DNA from: Pleurostoma richardsiae
Taxonomy: Eukaryota > Ascomycota > Sordariomycetes > Calosphaeriales > Pleurostomataceae
Direction: 5' to 3'
DNA length: 64,000 nt
NCBI GenBank assembly: GCA_030052745.1
Contig: JANBVO010000026.1
Location: forward strand, 186,001-250,000
The translations under genes were made by a program, and so were the position numbers. Shown piece after piece: positions 45,003 to 55,480 of the stretch. Below the pieces are notes generated by a model. It did no database searches. It saw only the letters and a program-made list of their open reading frames with translations, and had not been told where the DNA came from. Every line of letters begins with the position of its first letter. Positions within the stretch are counted from its first letter, which is position 1.

Positions 45003-45680
45003 AGGGGTAAATAGTAGAATTTGCCAGAATAGTGAGCGCAATGCTCCACACTGCGGAAGTCAATTAGAACAACAGTATCAGGGGTGACGACAGTGAGCAG
45101 GTAGGTGGTCTGTGAATTCCGGGGGGTGGTGCATCTCGCGGGATGGACCCTATTTCCACCGGGGCGGAGTTGTGGAGACTGGGAGACGGGCAAAACAAAA
45201 GTTTGGGGCCGATTCTCGCCGACGGTCACAGTTCGTAAGGTACTTTCACGTGTACCTGGCGCGGAGCACGAGAAGCGCACGGTGGGCGATGTATCCTCGA
45301 GCGGGTCCTCATGTACTGCCAGCCCCGCCAGATCTAATCAGTCATCACCAACCAACCCCGACTTTGGGCTTCACCCACAGGACCGGAGCGGCATAACGGA
45401 ACGGGACCGCGGCTTGCAGCGCGACGCACTTGCGCCGATACGTACACAGCACGACGAGAAATCGCGACAGAGGTATCCGCTGAGACACCGGGAGTCTCGT
45501 TGTGCGATTCAGGCCTGGTGGCTGCCCGGCACGGCACAATCCCGGTCCACCGCGCCGACCCCGCTGCCCGCTGCCGGCTGTCCTCGCCTCCCCATCGCGC
45601 CGGACGGTGACAGAGGGAGCCGGACAGCCGAAGCCCCGTGGTGTCAAGTCTCACCGCGCTGGACACGGCGCGCCGATGTC
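45003..45680. other. Upstream region of the double Zn-cluster regulator
   Basis: The regulator's frame is open backwards to about 45105 but has no ATG before 45681, so this stretch is promoter or leader. No other gene is seen. Confidence 0.45.
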
Positions 45681-47983
45681 ATGGACATGGACATCCCGCT
45701 CATCACGCCCAAGAGGGTCTCCAACACCTGCGTGACGTGTCGCGTCCGCAAGGTCCGCTGCGACGGCCTGCGGGACGTATGCAGCAACTGCGCCCGCTTG
45801 GGCTTCACCTGCACGTATGACGACGGCAACAGCGGCCCCGGCTCCGGTATTGGAGACATGGGCGCCGAGTCCGTCGCCGTACCCCGCCGCCGGGTGCGCC
45901 AGGCGTGCCAGAGCTGTCACTCGCGGAAGGCAAAGTGCAGCGGCACGACCCCCAAATGCGACCGGTGCAGGGTCCAGGGGCTCGAGTGCATCTACCGGCC
46001 TTCCAAGCGATCGCGCATCAGCTCCAGTCTAGGATTCGGCTTCAGCCCCGGCCAGTTCGGCGGAGAAATGACCGGGTTCGAGGGCAGCGCCGGGACAGGC
46101 TTCGGCCCTAGGGACGAGTATCTGTCGGATCACAGCCGCAGCATCTCATCCGACCACGTCGAGATCGCCCGCCCTATGTCACCAACCGCAGGAGCAAACC
46201 GCGAGCTTCCCGCCCCGGACGAGTCCCTCATCATGCGCACATTCGACAACTACTTCCGCCACATCCACCATCTCCCCGCCTTCTCCTTCCTCCACCGCGC
46301 GTCCCTGATGCAGCGGTACCACGCCGGCCTGATGGATCGCGCCCTCCTTCTCTCCCTCGTCGGCATCACGTCCATGATGACGGATCTTGGCCCCGGGCTC
46401 CAGGACTACGGCGCTAAATGCATCGATCTCGCTGAGGCGCTAATACTCAGGGATCTCGAGAAGCCGACGGCCCTCAAGCTGCAGGCGCTCGTACTCATCA
46501 TAAAGTACCGCATTTTCTGTCGCCGCTTCTCCTCGGCGTTCATGCTGCTCGCCATCGCGTCCCGCTTCGCTGCAGCCCTGCGCATGAACCTCGAGCACCC
46601 AAAGCTGTGCTTCCTCGCGCAAGAGTCCCGCCGTAGGCTGATGTGGGCGCTGTACATGATCGACACAGGTATCGCGGCCGGCCACCCAGATTTCCTGCTG
46701 TGGTCCGGCCGCCCCGACGCCATCCGGATCAAGCTTCCCTGTAACGAGCGGAACTTCGAGTTTGACCACCCTGAGATCACGGAGTACCTCGTTCCGCCGC
46801 CGCCGCTCCCCGACGGCAGCCTGCCGCCCCTGCCCGATGATATCGGCTTCCTGGCGCTACACATCCGCATCTTCTGGATTCGCAGCCGCGTCCTGCAGTT
46901 CACCAAATCGCTGCTCGGCCAGGCCCCCGGCGCGGCCGAGCTCGCCGCCGTCCCGGGCAAGTGCGAGGAGCTCAAGGCAGACCTCGACGCATTCGAGGCG
47001 CGCCTTCCAGTCTCATTTCGGTGGACTGAGGGTAACGTCCGGCTGCGGACCTACTCTCCGCGGCTTGCTGTATACGTCATGACGCACCTGTGGTGGCGCC
47101 AGTGCCACTGTGACCTCTTCCGTGTGGCGCTCGCCGGGCTGCGCGAGACTCTCCCGCGTGAGGCCATCGACATGCTGGACCCGGAGTTCGTGCGGCTCTG
47201 CCGCCGGCAGTGCTACGAGCACGCGCGGGCCATGGCCGACATGTTCTCGGTGCTGCTGCAGCTGGACAAGGGCGTGCCCGTGTGCGACCTCGACCTGCCG
47301 CTGTGCGTCAACATGTGCGCGCGCATGATGAACTACCTGCTGCTGACGGGCGGGGACGAGCTGGGTATCACGGCGGAGGCGGTCGGCGAGATGACGAACG
47401 TGTGCTTGAGGGTTGTGAAGCAGGCGACGGCCGGGCCAGCTGTGGCCGCCATTGTAAGTTTCTCCTGCTAATTGCCTGACCGAGTAGATTGCGGTGCTGA
47501 CTATCGGACTAGCGGGAGGAGATCGAGAAGCTCATAGCAGACGGATGGAAACGGCCCGCCACACCGACGAGGACAGGCACGCCGGCCCCGGTGCGGATGC
47601 TAGACGAGAGCGCCCTGGATCCGCTGCTCTCTCGCGGAAACCGGGCGGGGTCACCGCTCGGAGACGAGGCCTCGCAGACCGCACCGACGTCTGCGATACC
47701 AGATCCGCAGCCGCAGATAAGCGCGCCCACACCACAGTATCCATCCCAGGTCCCCAGAACAGCGATTAGTGTGCCAGAGGCGGTGGCGGCGGCTCCGGCC
47801 CCGCAGACGGAGGAGGAAGGTAGAGCGGGCGCCATGTCTGAGTCGGCGTTGACGCACGCCAGCAACGCCTTTGAGGGCGCGCTAGACGGTATGCATTTCG
47901 GTATGGAGGCCTTCGGTATGGACCCGATGAACTGGTATCCAGGCCCGGCGGATTGGATGGATCCGGACCTGGGGAGGATGTAG
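45681..47983 (+). CDS. Transcription factor with two tandem Zn2Cys6 clusters and fungal_trans domain
   Basis: Seen: exons 45681-47453 and 47513-47983 join across a 59-bp intron (GTAAGT, GCTGAC branch, GGACTAG acceptor) to 747 residues. Two complete Zn2Cys6 clusters with the same spacing CX2CX6CX6CX2CX6C are present: C17, C20, C27, C34, C37, C44 and C76, C79, C86, C93, C96, C103. Most family members have one. The middle region (about 165-580) is the fungal-specific transcription factor domain (FDNYFRHIHHLPAFSFLHRA, SRRRLMWALYMID). The C-terminus is Pro/Ala-rich and acidic, ending DWMDPDLGRM, probably an activation domain. The start at 45681 is the first in-frame ATG. Known: such proteins are nuclear activators. 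Its nearest clear enzyme gene is CYP53, 1.7 kb upstream, so a role in benzoate response is a guess. Confidence 0.92.
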
Positions 47984-48462
47984 AAGGCGAACGGAGTGGG
48001 GGTTTCGGCGGCAAGTCGTGTCAGCCCATTTCCGCGACTGCAGCTGTGAAGTATACCACTTTATCCTCTCGAGACTTCGCGCAGGCTCCTGTTTCGTGTT
48101 CCTCGACAGAAGACCAGGGAGTGCCAGGCTGACCCATATCACCGAGATCCCGGGCTTGCGTACTCTTAGGGGCCGGCTGTCGGTGTCGTAGCCGGTCGAC
48201 TAGCCCTCCACAAGCATGACAAAATTTGTAATGATTACCAGTAGTTCGATTCCACGTCGGATCTTCTGCCTTCCTGCCAGCATAGCATGCACGAGAAAAT
48301 GATGTTGGTGGACTTGGCTGTATATACAGAATGCGAGGAGCAGGAGAGAGGAGACAAAGATCCCGTCCTCAGATATAGATATATGGCATATATTTCAAGT
48401 GCAGGGGATTGCGAGTACCGTCCACAAAATGACACCATCCGCTAATGCACAAGACCAGCCTA
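47984..48462. other. Convergent 3' flanks
   Basis: 480 bp between the regulator and the membrane-protein gene on the opposite strand, with AT-rich words near 48370-48400. Nothing else recognised. Confidence 0.4.
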
Positions 48463-49719
48463 TCACCGCAATAGCGGCGTCTCCTCCCCAGGCTCCCCGT
48501 TTGCGCCGCCATCTGCGCCGTTTTCCACCGCGCCGAGCCGGCCCTCGTCCCCGCCGGCGGCCCCCGAAACCACCGGCGGCGGACCCGCACCGGCACCGCC
48601 AAGCGCCTGCTCGCGGACATACCAGCCAATGCAAATGCCGGCACCGGGGCCCAACAAAATCGAGAAGGCGAGCACGACACCCGCGACTTCCAGCCCCGCC
48701 TCGACGGCGACCCAGTACAGCACCGTCAGCGCGACGAAGAAGGCGTCGATCTCGAAGAACCGCAGCGCCGAGCGCGTCATCTCGCGGCGGTCGTCCGCGC
48801 CGAACAGAAGGCTCCACAGGAAAAAGACGTGCGCCGCCGTCGACAGGACGACGGGGAGGGCGTAGACGGCGGCGAGCGAGGGCGGGTGCGACTCGAGGTG
48901 GTGCGCGACGCCAAGGCGCGGCGAGAGACGGATGAGGGCCGTGCGCAGGGCGATGCGGACGAGCAGCACCCAGAGCGGGAAGAAGAGCCAGACCAGGACG
49001 ACGGCGGCGGAGCGGTGCAGGAAGAGCAGCAGCAGGCTAGGGAGAATATAGCCAAGCGTGACGGCGACCGGGATGGCGACCGCCTCTGCACCAACGCGCA
49101 GGTGGCGGTCCGTAACGGGGAGGTCGGTGTCCTCTTCCTCCCCTCCCGCTTCCTCCTCGGGATCGCCGGAACCGGCACCAGCTGCCCGGAGGGAGCCCCG
49201 CGCGGCGAGGATCTGCTGACTGCGGCGGAAGAAAGCCGGAACAACAACGAGCTCCCAGACAAAGGCGCCGCCGACGAGGTTGAAGACCAGCCAGGCGCCA
49301 GTGGGGTAGGCGATGAGGGGAGCGGATGCGTTGCACACGCGGGCAGCCTCGATGAGGCTGATGGACAGTAGGCCGGCTAGGGAGGCGAGAACTTCAGCGC
49401 CGACGGCGGCGGCGCGGACCGACCCGGACAGCCCGCCGAGGGCCTCCTGGAAGAAGGAGACGAGGAAGCAGACGGGGGCGCCGAAGACAGGGATGCGGGA
49501 CAGGAAGGGCAGGCGGGACCGGGCGTGGCACTGAGAGTAGAGCATGGCGAGCTCGACATCGGAGTGGATGTAGAGGAAGGTAGCGGTCAGGAAAGCCAGC
49601 AGGAGGGGCGGGAGGAGGAGGTAGGCGTAGGGGAAGAGCTGGATGGGCGGGCGGTGGCGGTATGAGGGCTTGGGGTGGCCCGAGGGCAGAGTTGGCTCGT
49701 CCGTTTCTTGCCTCTCCAT
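48463..49719 (-). CDS. Polytopic membrane protein, unknown family, with dileucine-like C-terminus
   Basis: Seen: an intronless frame of 418 residues from the ATG at 49719 (MERQETDEP); the frame is open further upstream but without ATG. I count eight or nine hydrophobic segments, among them YLLLPPLLLAFLTATFLYI, VLASLAGLLSISLIEAA, WLVFNLVGGAFVWELVVV, VTLGYILPSLLLLFL and LYWVAVEAG. A charged loop (EEEAGGEEEDTD) lies between segments four and five. The protein ends EETPLLR, which matches the acidic dileucine pattern ExxxLL used for vacuolar or endosomal sorting in fungi. The overall layout recalls the integral membrane proteins found near fungal terpenoid genes, but no terpenoid genes are visible here. 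I do not recognise a family or function. Confidence 0.75.
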   Translation of the reverse strand: MERQETDEPTLPSGHPKPSYRHRPPIQLFPYAYLLLPPLLLAFLTATFLYIHSDVELAMLYSQCHARSRLPFLSRIPVFGAPVCFLVSFFQEALGGLSGSVRAAAVGAEVLASLAGLLSISLIEAARVCNASAPLIAYPTGAWLVFNLVGGAFVWELVVVPAFFRRSQQILAARGSLRAAGAGSGDPEEEAGGEEEDTDLPVTDRHLRVGAEAVAIPVAVTLGYILPSLLLLFLHRSAAVVLVWLFFPLWVLLVRIALRTALIRLSPRLGVAHHLESHPPSLAAVYALPVVLSTAAHVFFLWSLLFGADDRREMTRSALRFFEIDAFFVALTVLYWVAVEAGLEVAGVVLAFSILLGPGAGICIGWYVREQALGGAGAGPPPVVSGAAGGDEGRLGAVENGADGGANGEPGEETPLLR

Positions 49720-50807
49720 AATTGGCCGGATGAAGAAGTCCTTCGAACTGTGTGGGTGGATGTTGTTGGTGAGAGATGCCGGTGGTGGTGGAAATCTCGG
49801 TTGTTGAGGTGAGAGATCAGGCAAATGGATTGAATTACAGGGCCATCACGTGGTTGAACTCCGTACATGTTGTGCTACCGGCCCTTCGGTAGGGCAGACA
49901 ACACTTGTATTTGCTACCTGGACTGAGAAGGAATCAAGTATGGACCTCACGTATCCGAAGAACATCACTGAGCTATAGAAGGCCCTGCGGCTTCATTTAC
50001 TCGACGATAGGAAAAGTCTGCCAATTCTGAGAATGTGCTGGCGAGCTTTATCTTGCGTCTCCCAGCACCTGAGATAACCCCCCACCTTTGCGGAGGAAAT
50101 CTTAGGTAATACGCAAATTATGTCGTACCTGCTCAGTACAGCACCATCCTTTTTTCAATGGCATCTCGCACCCTTATCCAGGCCGAAATCGTCATGGTTC
50201 GACTTATCACAGTTGCGAGGTTTGGATAGCATACCGCTGTATCTGTGAGCACGGGGCGCTCGTGCACTCTCACCCTTCGTCCATCGTAGTACTCATCATC
50301 ATATTCGCATCTCGGGTCCTGGGCCACGGAGGTGTAGGATGGAGATGAACAAGCTCAGTCCTGGCAGTACTACTCTGAGGATGAAATACCAGTCGGTAGA
50401 GTCCTCGTCAGCCGGGCTCCATTCATCTTTGCTAATCGGTGAGTGTCTCAAGTCTATGGTCTCTAAATTTGATTTACTACTGTCCGATGGGGAGTTGGTG
50501 TCGTTGCCATGGCCGGTTCAGTCCGCGCTGAGCTCGTGTTACTTGGCCGAGTACAAAGAAGAGAGCTGGACAGGCTATGTCACATTATCATGGATAACGA
50601 TATAGACAAAGAATTCCTTTCCTTCAAGCCAACCCCTAATGATTGTCAGGATAGATAATGTCGATATGCTGTTGATCCCCATAATAAAATATTTCGCTGA
50701 TCGCCCAGAACAGCAAGTCTTTGTGGAGAAGAGCTAACACAGTCTAGTTAGGATTCAATACCAGGAAAACTTTCAACCAATAGGAGCCACCCAATGGTGG
50801 TAGTACT
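49720..50807. other. Intergenic region before the first tRNA-Gln gene
   Basis: About 1.1 kb with no supported gene; frames at 50133-50327 and 50339-50605 have no family features. Confidence 0.4.
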
Positions 50808-50879
50808 GCTCGTGTAGTGTAATGGTTATCACATTGGATTCTGATTCCAGTAATGGAGGTTCGATTCCTCCCACGAGCT
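50808..50879 (+). tRNA. tRNA-Gln (anticodon CTG), intronless
   Basis: A 72-nt cloverleaf: acceptor stem GCTCGTG pairs with CACGAGC, with discriminator T. The D-arm is GTG...CAC with GTAATGGTTAT-type loop. The anticodon arm is TTGGA-TTCTGAT-TCCAG, so the anticodon is CTG for Gln CAG codons. The T-arm is GGAGG-TTCGATT-CCTCC. No intron. Confidence 0.93.
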
Positions 50880-50894
50880 TCTCACAGCACTCTC

Positions 50895-50910
50895 TTTTTT
50901 CCCTTTTTTT
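50895..50910 (+). terminator. RNA polymerase III terminator of the tRNA gene
   Basis: Runs of six and seven T residues begin 16 nt after the tRNA 3' end, as expected for Pol III termination. Confidence 0.7.
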
Positions 50911-51291
50911 CTTTTCTTTTTCCCTCTCTTCTTTTCTCTTCTCATAAATTCTTGCTGCTCTGCTTTTCCTCAATCTCTGGTTTTTTTTTATTTTAGGACA
51001 CCACATTAATTTGTTATGCTTGATTACCTACTCTTCCGATTCCGACGCGAGCTTGTTGCCCGAGGTAAGGAACTTGCCCTTGCACGTATTTTTCCAGTAC
51101 CAAGTTAATATCCCTCACCTCTCTTCAAGGATTCTCCCTAAAAGTTGCTTTGTCCCTCCCACCCCATTCGGCGGCGGTGACAAGCACCCAGATGATCTCT
51201 GTATATGCCTACATCTAGACTTGCAGTCGCTCGCTATATTCCAGTTGATCGAAGTCGGTGTGACTTGCCAGCACCCAAGCTTCGCGTGGTA
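50911..51291. other. Intergenic region
   Basis: Pyrimidine-rich at its left end; no gene recognised. It holds the 3' flank of the secreted-protein gene on the minus strand. Confidence 0.4.
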
Positions 51292-51626
51292 TCAAGAGCA
51301 TCTTGTCCCAAGAGGGAAGATGCCATAGCCAGCGGTGCCTCGCGGAGGGTTCTGGCACGCGGGACAGTAGCCGCAGTACTGCCTACACTATCGTCAGCAT
51401 GTCGCAGTTGCCGCGATGAAGGTTCGACTTACTCTCCGCCAAGGCATTGGACACTGCCATTCACGGCTAGGCAGTCCGGAGGCACGGTAGTGTACGGAGG
51501 TCCTAGAGTCGGGGTCGGTCCAGGCTCGACTGTAGTAGTGGCGCTCGGTTCCGTTGCGTCTCTGGCCGGCAGCATCAACCCGCTGGCCAGAGCTGCGAAT
51601 AGAAGGACAAGAGTTGTGTGTCGCAT
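51292..51626 (-). CDS. Small secreted cysteine-rich protein (candidate effector or cell-surface peptide)
   Basis: Seen: exon 1 (51626-51433) and exon 2 (51382-51292) join across a 50-bp intron (GTAAGT, CTGAC branch, GTGTAG acceptor) to 94 residues. An N-terminal signal peptide is clear (TTLVLLFAALASG, cleavage near residue 16-22). A Thr/Pro-rich spacer follows (PGPTPTLGPPYTTVPP), then a compact domain with six cysteines at 52, 61, 68, 71, 74 and 93. The core is YCGYCPAC. NGS at 56-58 is a possible N-glycosylation site. No named family is recognised. Known: small secreted cysteine-rich proteins of this size are common among fungal effectors, antimicrobial peptides and surface proteins. The gene has its own TATA box and lies at the edge of the gene-poor stretch. 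Confidence 0.75.
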
Positions 51627-51728
51627 TTTCGAGATCTAGGTTGTGAGGATTACTCTTTTTCGCAGTTGTCGGCTGTGTGAGTCTATCGTCAGTCGTCGAC
51701 AAGGCCTCAGTGAGGTCTCGGCTGTCCC

Positions 51729-51736
51729 TATTTATG
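51729..51736 (-). promoter_or_regulatory. TATA box of the secreted-protein gene
   Basis: CATAAATA on the minus strand, about 105 bp upstream of the start codon, followed by G-rich sequence. This position is typical for strongly induced fungal genes. Confidence 0.5.
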
Positions 51737-54700
51737 TGCACATCGGGGGAGCGAGACTCTGCGGCACAGCTCTAGATAAGCAGGTAAGATTGCCTTGATA
51801 GTTACATCGTTCCGCCAAGTTCCTTCGACTCATTTTACGAGCGGCACAGCAAGTGGAACTGCCTGGTCCGATTAGTCCGAATCCTAGCTTCAGGCAACTA
51901 CACGGTTTGGTAATGAAATGTAGCTGTTCCCTGCAACTCTACCTAGCTAAGCTCTGATTACGTTGATCCCTAGATCATGATGTTTTCAGGTATCTGCCGG
52001 ATAGCCGATTTAGGTCAGGTTTGTGTCAGCACATTCTTTGTCAGGGGAGAATATATACGCCCGTGTCTGAGGACAGACTACCAAGTATGGACATGAAGAC
52101 ATCTTTAAGTGTATAAAGCTGCTAGGGTGGATAATTGTCTCTCCAAGGTGATACGATCTCATCAGGCAAAGGCATCGCCTCGGAGAAGTGGCAACTACAA
52201 AACAATCTACATCCTACCAACGCCTCCGGGTCGCCGGACAACCGTGATTCTGAATTCGATATCCGAGCCATCCAGTCAACTAATCCTATGATATTTGCGG
52301 GTTTTCACTCTCTTGCCCATCTCAGAGCTCACCCTCGGAACTCTACACGGCACGACCGTTGGAGTACTTCGATCAATTCAAGGGAGAGGGCTGAGAAGAG
52401 GAATGGAAGTTGAATCTTAGGTATACGCCCCTGCCGCTTGCCGCTCCAGACCGAATGGCCAGTAGTGAAAACAAATATCATGTACGGTCGGGATGAGCAA
52501 CAGCGGAGGCTACATAGCTAGTACTTGGCCATGCATCTGATGATGGTATTCTGACGTGTTTCTCCTGTGGTATCGCTTTCGAATCAGAGACGAATCGAAG
52601 ATGCATAAACATAGATTGTCTTTCCTCGATGCGAGATTCTGCGGCCACAATACCTACAATCCTTACCCCTATTCGTCCAGAAACCGCAGCAGCGGGGCTG
52701 TGAACTGTCGCACGCCTAGAGAACCTTAGTACGCCAGATGTGTCAAGACGCTAGTCGCTGCTAAATTCAACGTCAGCTAGATGTCCGGCTGCAGGCAGGT
52801 CTTCCCCGGTTGGTCCTCGGTCCCGGAAGCCGGTGGGCTCGACGGCGGGTCTCATACAAACCGGGCGAGCAACCGCACCGTCAAGATGCTAAAGATCCTG
52901 CGGACCTGCGGACCTCCGTTCTTTTTAATCCAGAGAATGCCATCCAACGGCGGGGACTGGCCGAAGGGACATCTCAATCAACCAGTCAGACAGGGGTATT
53001 GTCAGGCGACGACAGTTAGCTTGGTCGCCTTACGGGTCATAAGGGGGGTCGTCCCTAAGACCTCGGGCAACCAGAACAGATGACCGTACAGTGGGGTAAA
53101 AGTTTTCAAACATGGCGGTGTAGAGACTGCAGGACTCTGCAACGTATATAAGTATCTACCATTTCCCTGAGGAACCTAGCTAGTAAGGACTCGGGCAAGT
53201 TACTGCTCTCGATCCTGTTCTACCAGGCATATAACAGGGCAGTTTTAAACATAATTACATTCCGTGCTTGTTCTATTCGATCGCTGTTATGACTTTTATC
53301 CCATATTCCGATGACGGCGTTGTGCCATTGTCGAACTGGCGAACGGTTTTACAACTTGTTAATGGTCCGCACCCGGGCGTATCCGCCATATCAGGCGGCC
53401 TCAACCTCACATATCTTACGCGTAACCCTTTGGGGACTCCGTCCGGCTTTTCCCAATTGGCTAATCTACTTTACATCCTGTTGATCGTTTTCTCCCATCC
53501 AATGTTGCGCTTTTGAGAAGTCTCCGGGAAGCAACTCATCGAGTGATCGCACAAACAGCCATATAGGTAGGATCTTCTTTTCGGAGAATCACCAGCCACA
53601 AAATATGCTTGCTTATTTGGAGTTCAGGTAAGCCGAGGAAGTTGGGATGGCAGGTGGAAGATGGGTCTAGCCGTATCGCCGCGAGAGACTCCGTCCCAAT
53701 GAACAGCTGTGGAGACTTGGAGGTTGCCGCGTGTTCGCCGACTAGCAGCACGACCCCTCTCTATCGAATCCCGCTTGCGTGCGGCACCTGAATGAGGCTT
53801 GCTGAGGGCTGGTTCGATGGGATCCCTTCACAACACAGCGGCGTTTTCCGCAGCAGCCAGTCAAGCGGATGCCGAGCCAAGCCGCTTCCACAGCAGCAAC
53901 ACTGCTCGAGCTCACCACCCGCCATCTGCACCAGCGACGATCGTCTAGCGTCACTCGGCTCGGGGATCTACAAGAGTGGCCTGACCTGATCACGAGCTCG
54001 ATTCCCTCCAGGGCGAGCGGACCGCAGAGCCTCATTCTCCTTGTCTCACTCGTTTCTTTTTGTTTCCGCAGTGACGTTATGCGATGGGAATCTGGGCGAC
54101 TGTTGGGCTGCCGGTGGCGTGAAGGCGTTACCGGGCCGATCTCGTTCTGATCTTGACTGTGAAGAACGCTTACCAATCTAGGCAGCCTGAAATCCAGCAT
54201 ACTTCTCCAGCCAACCATTCAAACCGTCGGCAACCAGCTCAGCGCCGAAGTCCGCTGAACATCGAACTCTGCGACATCCAGGCGAAGCCGGAGGTCAAGC
54301 ATCCCTAGTCCTCCCTAGCCTCTGCGTTGATCTCCTGGCCACGCACGGATTCACGAGACTCGGATCGGACGCTATCGTGGCGCCAACGCAGCACGACGGT
54401 CTCACCGTGTTCCGATGCTTCGGCACCTATTCGTCCTCGGCCGACAACCCCCCTTTGACGAACGAATCATGCGACCGCCAAGAGGGAGTTGGGCAGCCCC
54501 CATGGTCGCACAGCTTGATTCCTTGCTTTTGCCTAGGGCCCCGAGGCATGATTGGTATGCTTCAGGAGCTCCCTAGCACATCCGTTCGCCGGTGCTTCTA
54601 GTTGTCATTGGCTGATGTGGGCAACTGCGGATATCCTCTGCCTGATACGGGTCCCACCCCCCACCCCTCCGGTCCAGCGGTGGTCTAGGGACGTGGGGAA

Positions 54701-55480
54701 GATGCCGTGCGCTCCCGGGTCGATTGGGCGATACAGACATGGTTCAAACCCTTTCCACAATCCTGGTGACGTTAAGGGGGACGGCCGGTGAAGACCAGAA
54801 GTGTGTGGCCAAGGTCCGGGGAGACCGACCGGCAACCCCGGGTGACTCGAGGGCATGCTGTGGAACATGGCACGCTGGTTATCAGCAAAGTTATCCCCTT
54901 CAGACCTTTCCGTGCGTGCGACAGTCTCATACTGATCAACATCGCGCACACATGATGGACCAACGCTGTCCCGGAACTTTCTCCGATTACAGTAACGGCG
55001 TGCTTAGGGGTTATGACAGAGCCTCAGTTGTGACCAGACTCTGTTGGAGAGAGCGAGTCGCGGAACAGATGAAGATCATGGACGGTTTACTAACCCAAAC
55101 CGTCAGCCCGGTAGTCCGCATACGCTTGGGCAGTTATGCAGCGTTCGAGGGGGACAGAGTCTTGACCCAACACCGACTGTGCCGGTAACAGAGCGGGACA
55201 ACGGCCGCCACAAGCCTGCGCTCGGGCGTTTGGGCACCGTTGATGAGACCACCGGCGCATGTCTAGAGGGGTGGAGAGGGTTGAGGCTCTGCTGTGATTA
55301 GGCCGTTCCAGAGCTACCGTTCCCCCGGTTAGGCCCCTATATGTATTGCTCTCCCTACCGCATGGCTATCAGAAATGACAAGGCCTGCAATAGCGTGATC
55401 TATCTGCACGCTAATAGCACAATTGACCCCCCCAGAACATTCTTTCCCGCGCGCGTTATCAAGGGCTCTGAACTAGCACC
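51737..55480. other. Gene-poor stretch, about 3.7 kb
   Basis: No frame here combines an ATG, length over about 100 codons and any recognisable domain. The longest ATG frame (52781-53083, 100 codons) is unsupported. Sequence looks less codon-structured than elsewhere. I saw no transposase, reverse transcriptase or obvious terminal repeats, but old, mutated elements could be missed. Confidence 0.45.

Noticed and set aside
50895-51000. Long pyrimidine tract as a possible transposon poly-A/T tail
   Set aside because: It begins right after a tRNA gene, where a Pol III terminator is expected, and no element ends beside it.
52781-53083. 100-codon ATG frame in the gene-poor stretch
   Set aside because: Length expected by chance here; no domain, signal peptide or intron signals.
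54724-55188. 154-codon frame in the gene-poor stretch
   Set aside because: No ATG at its start and no family features; biased composition does not look coding.
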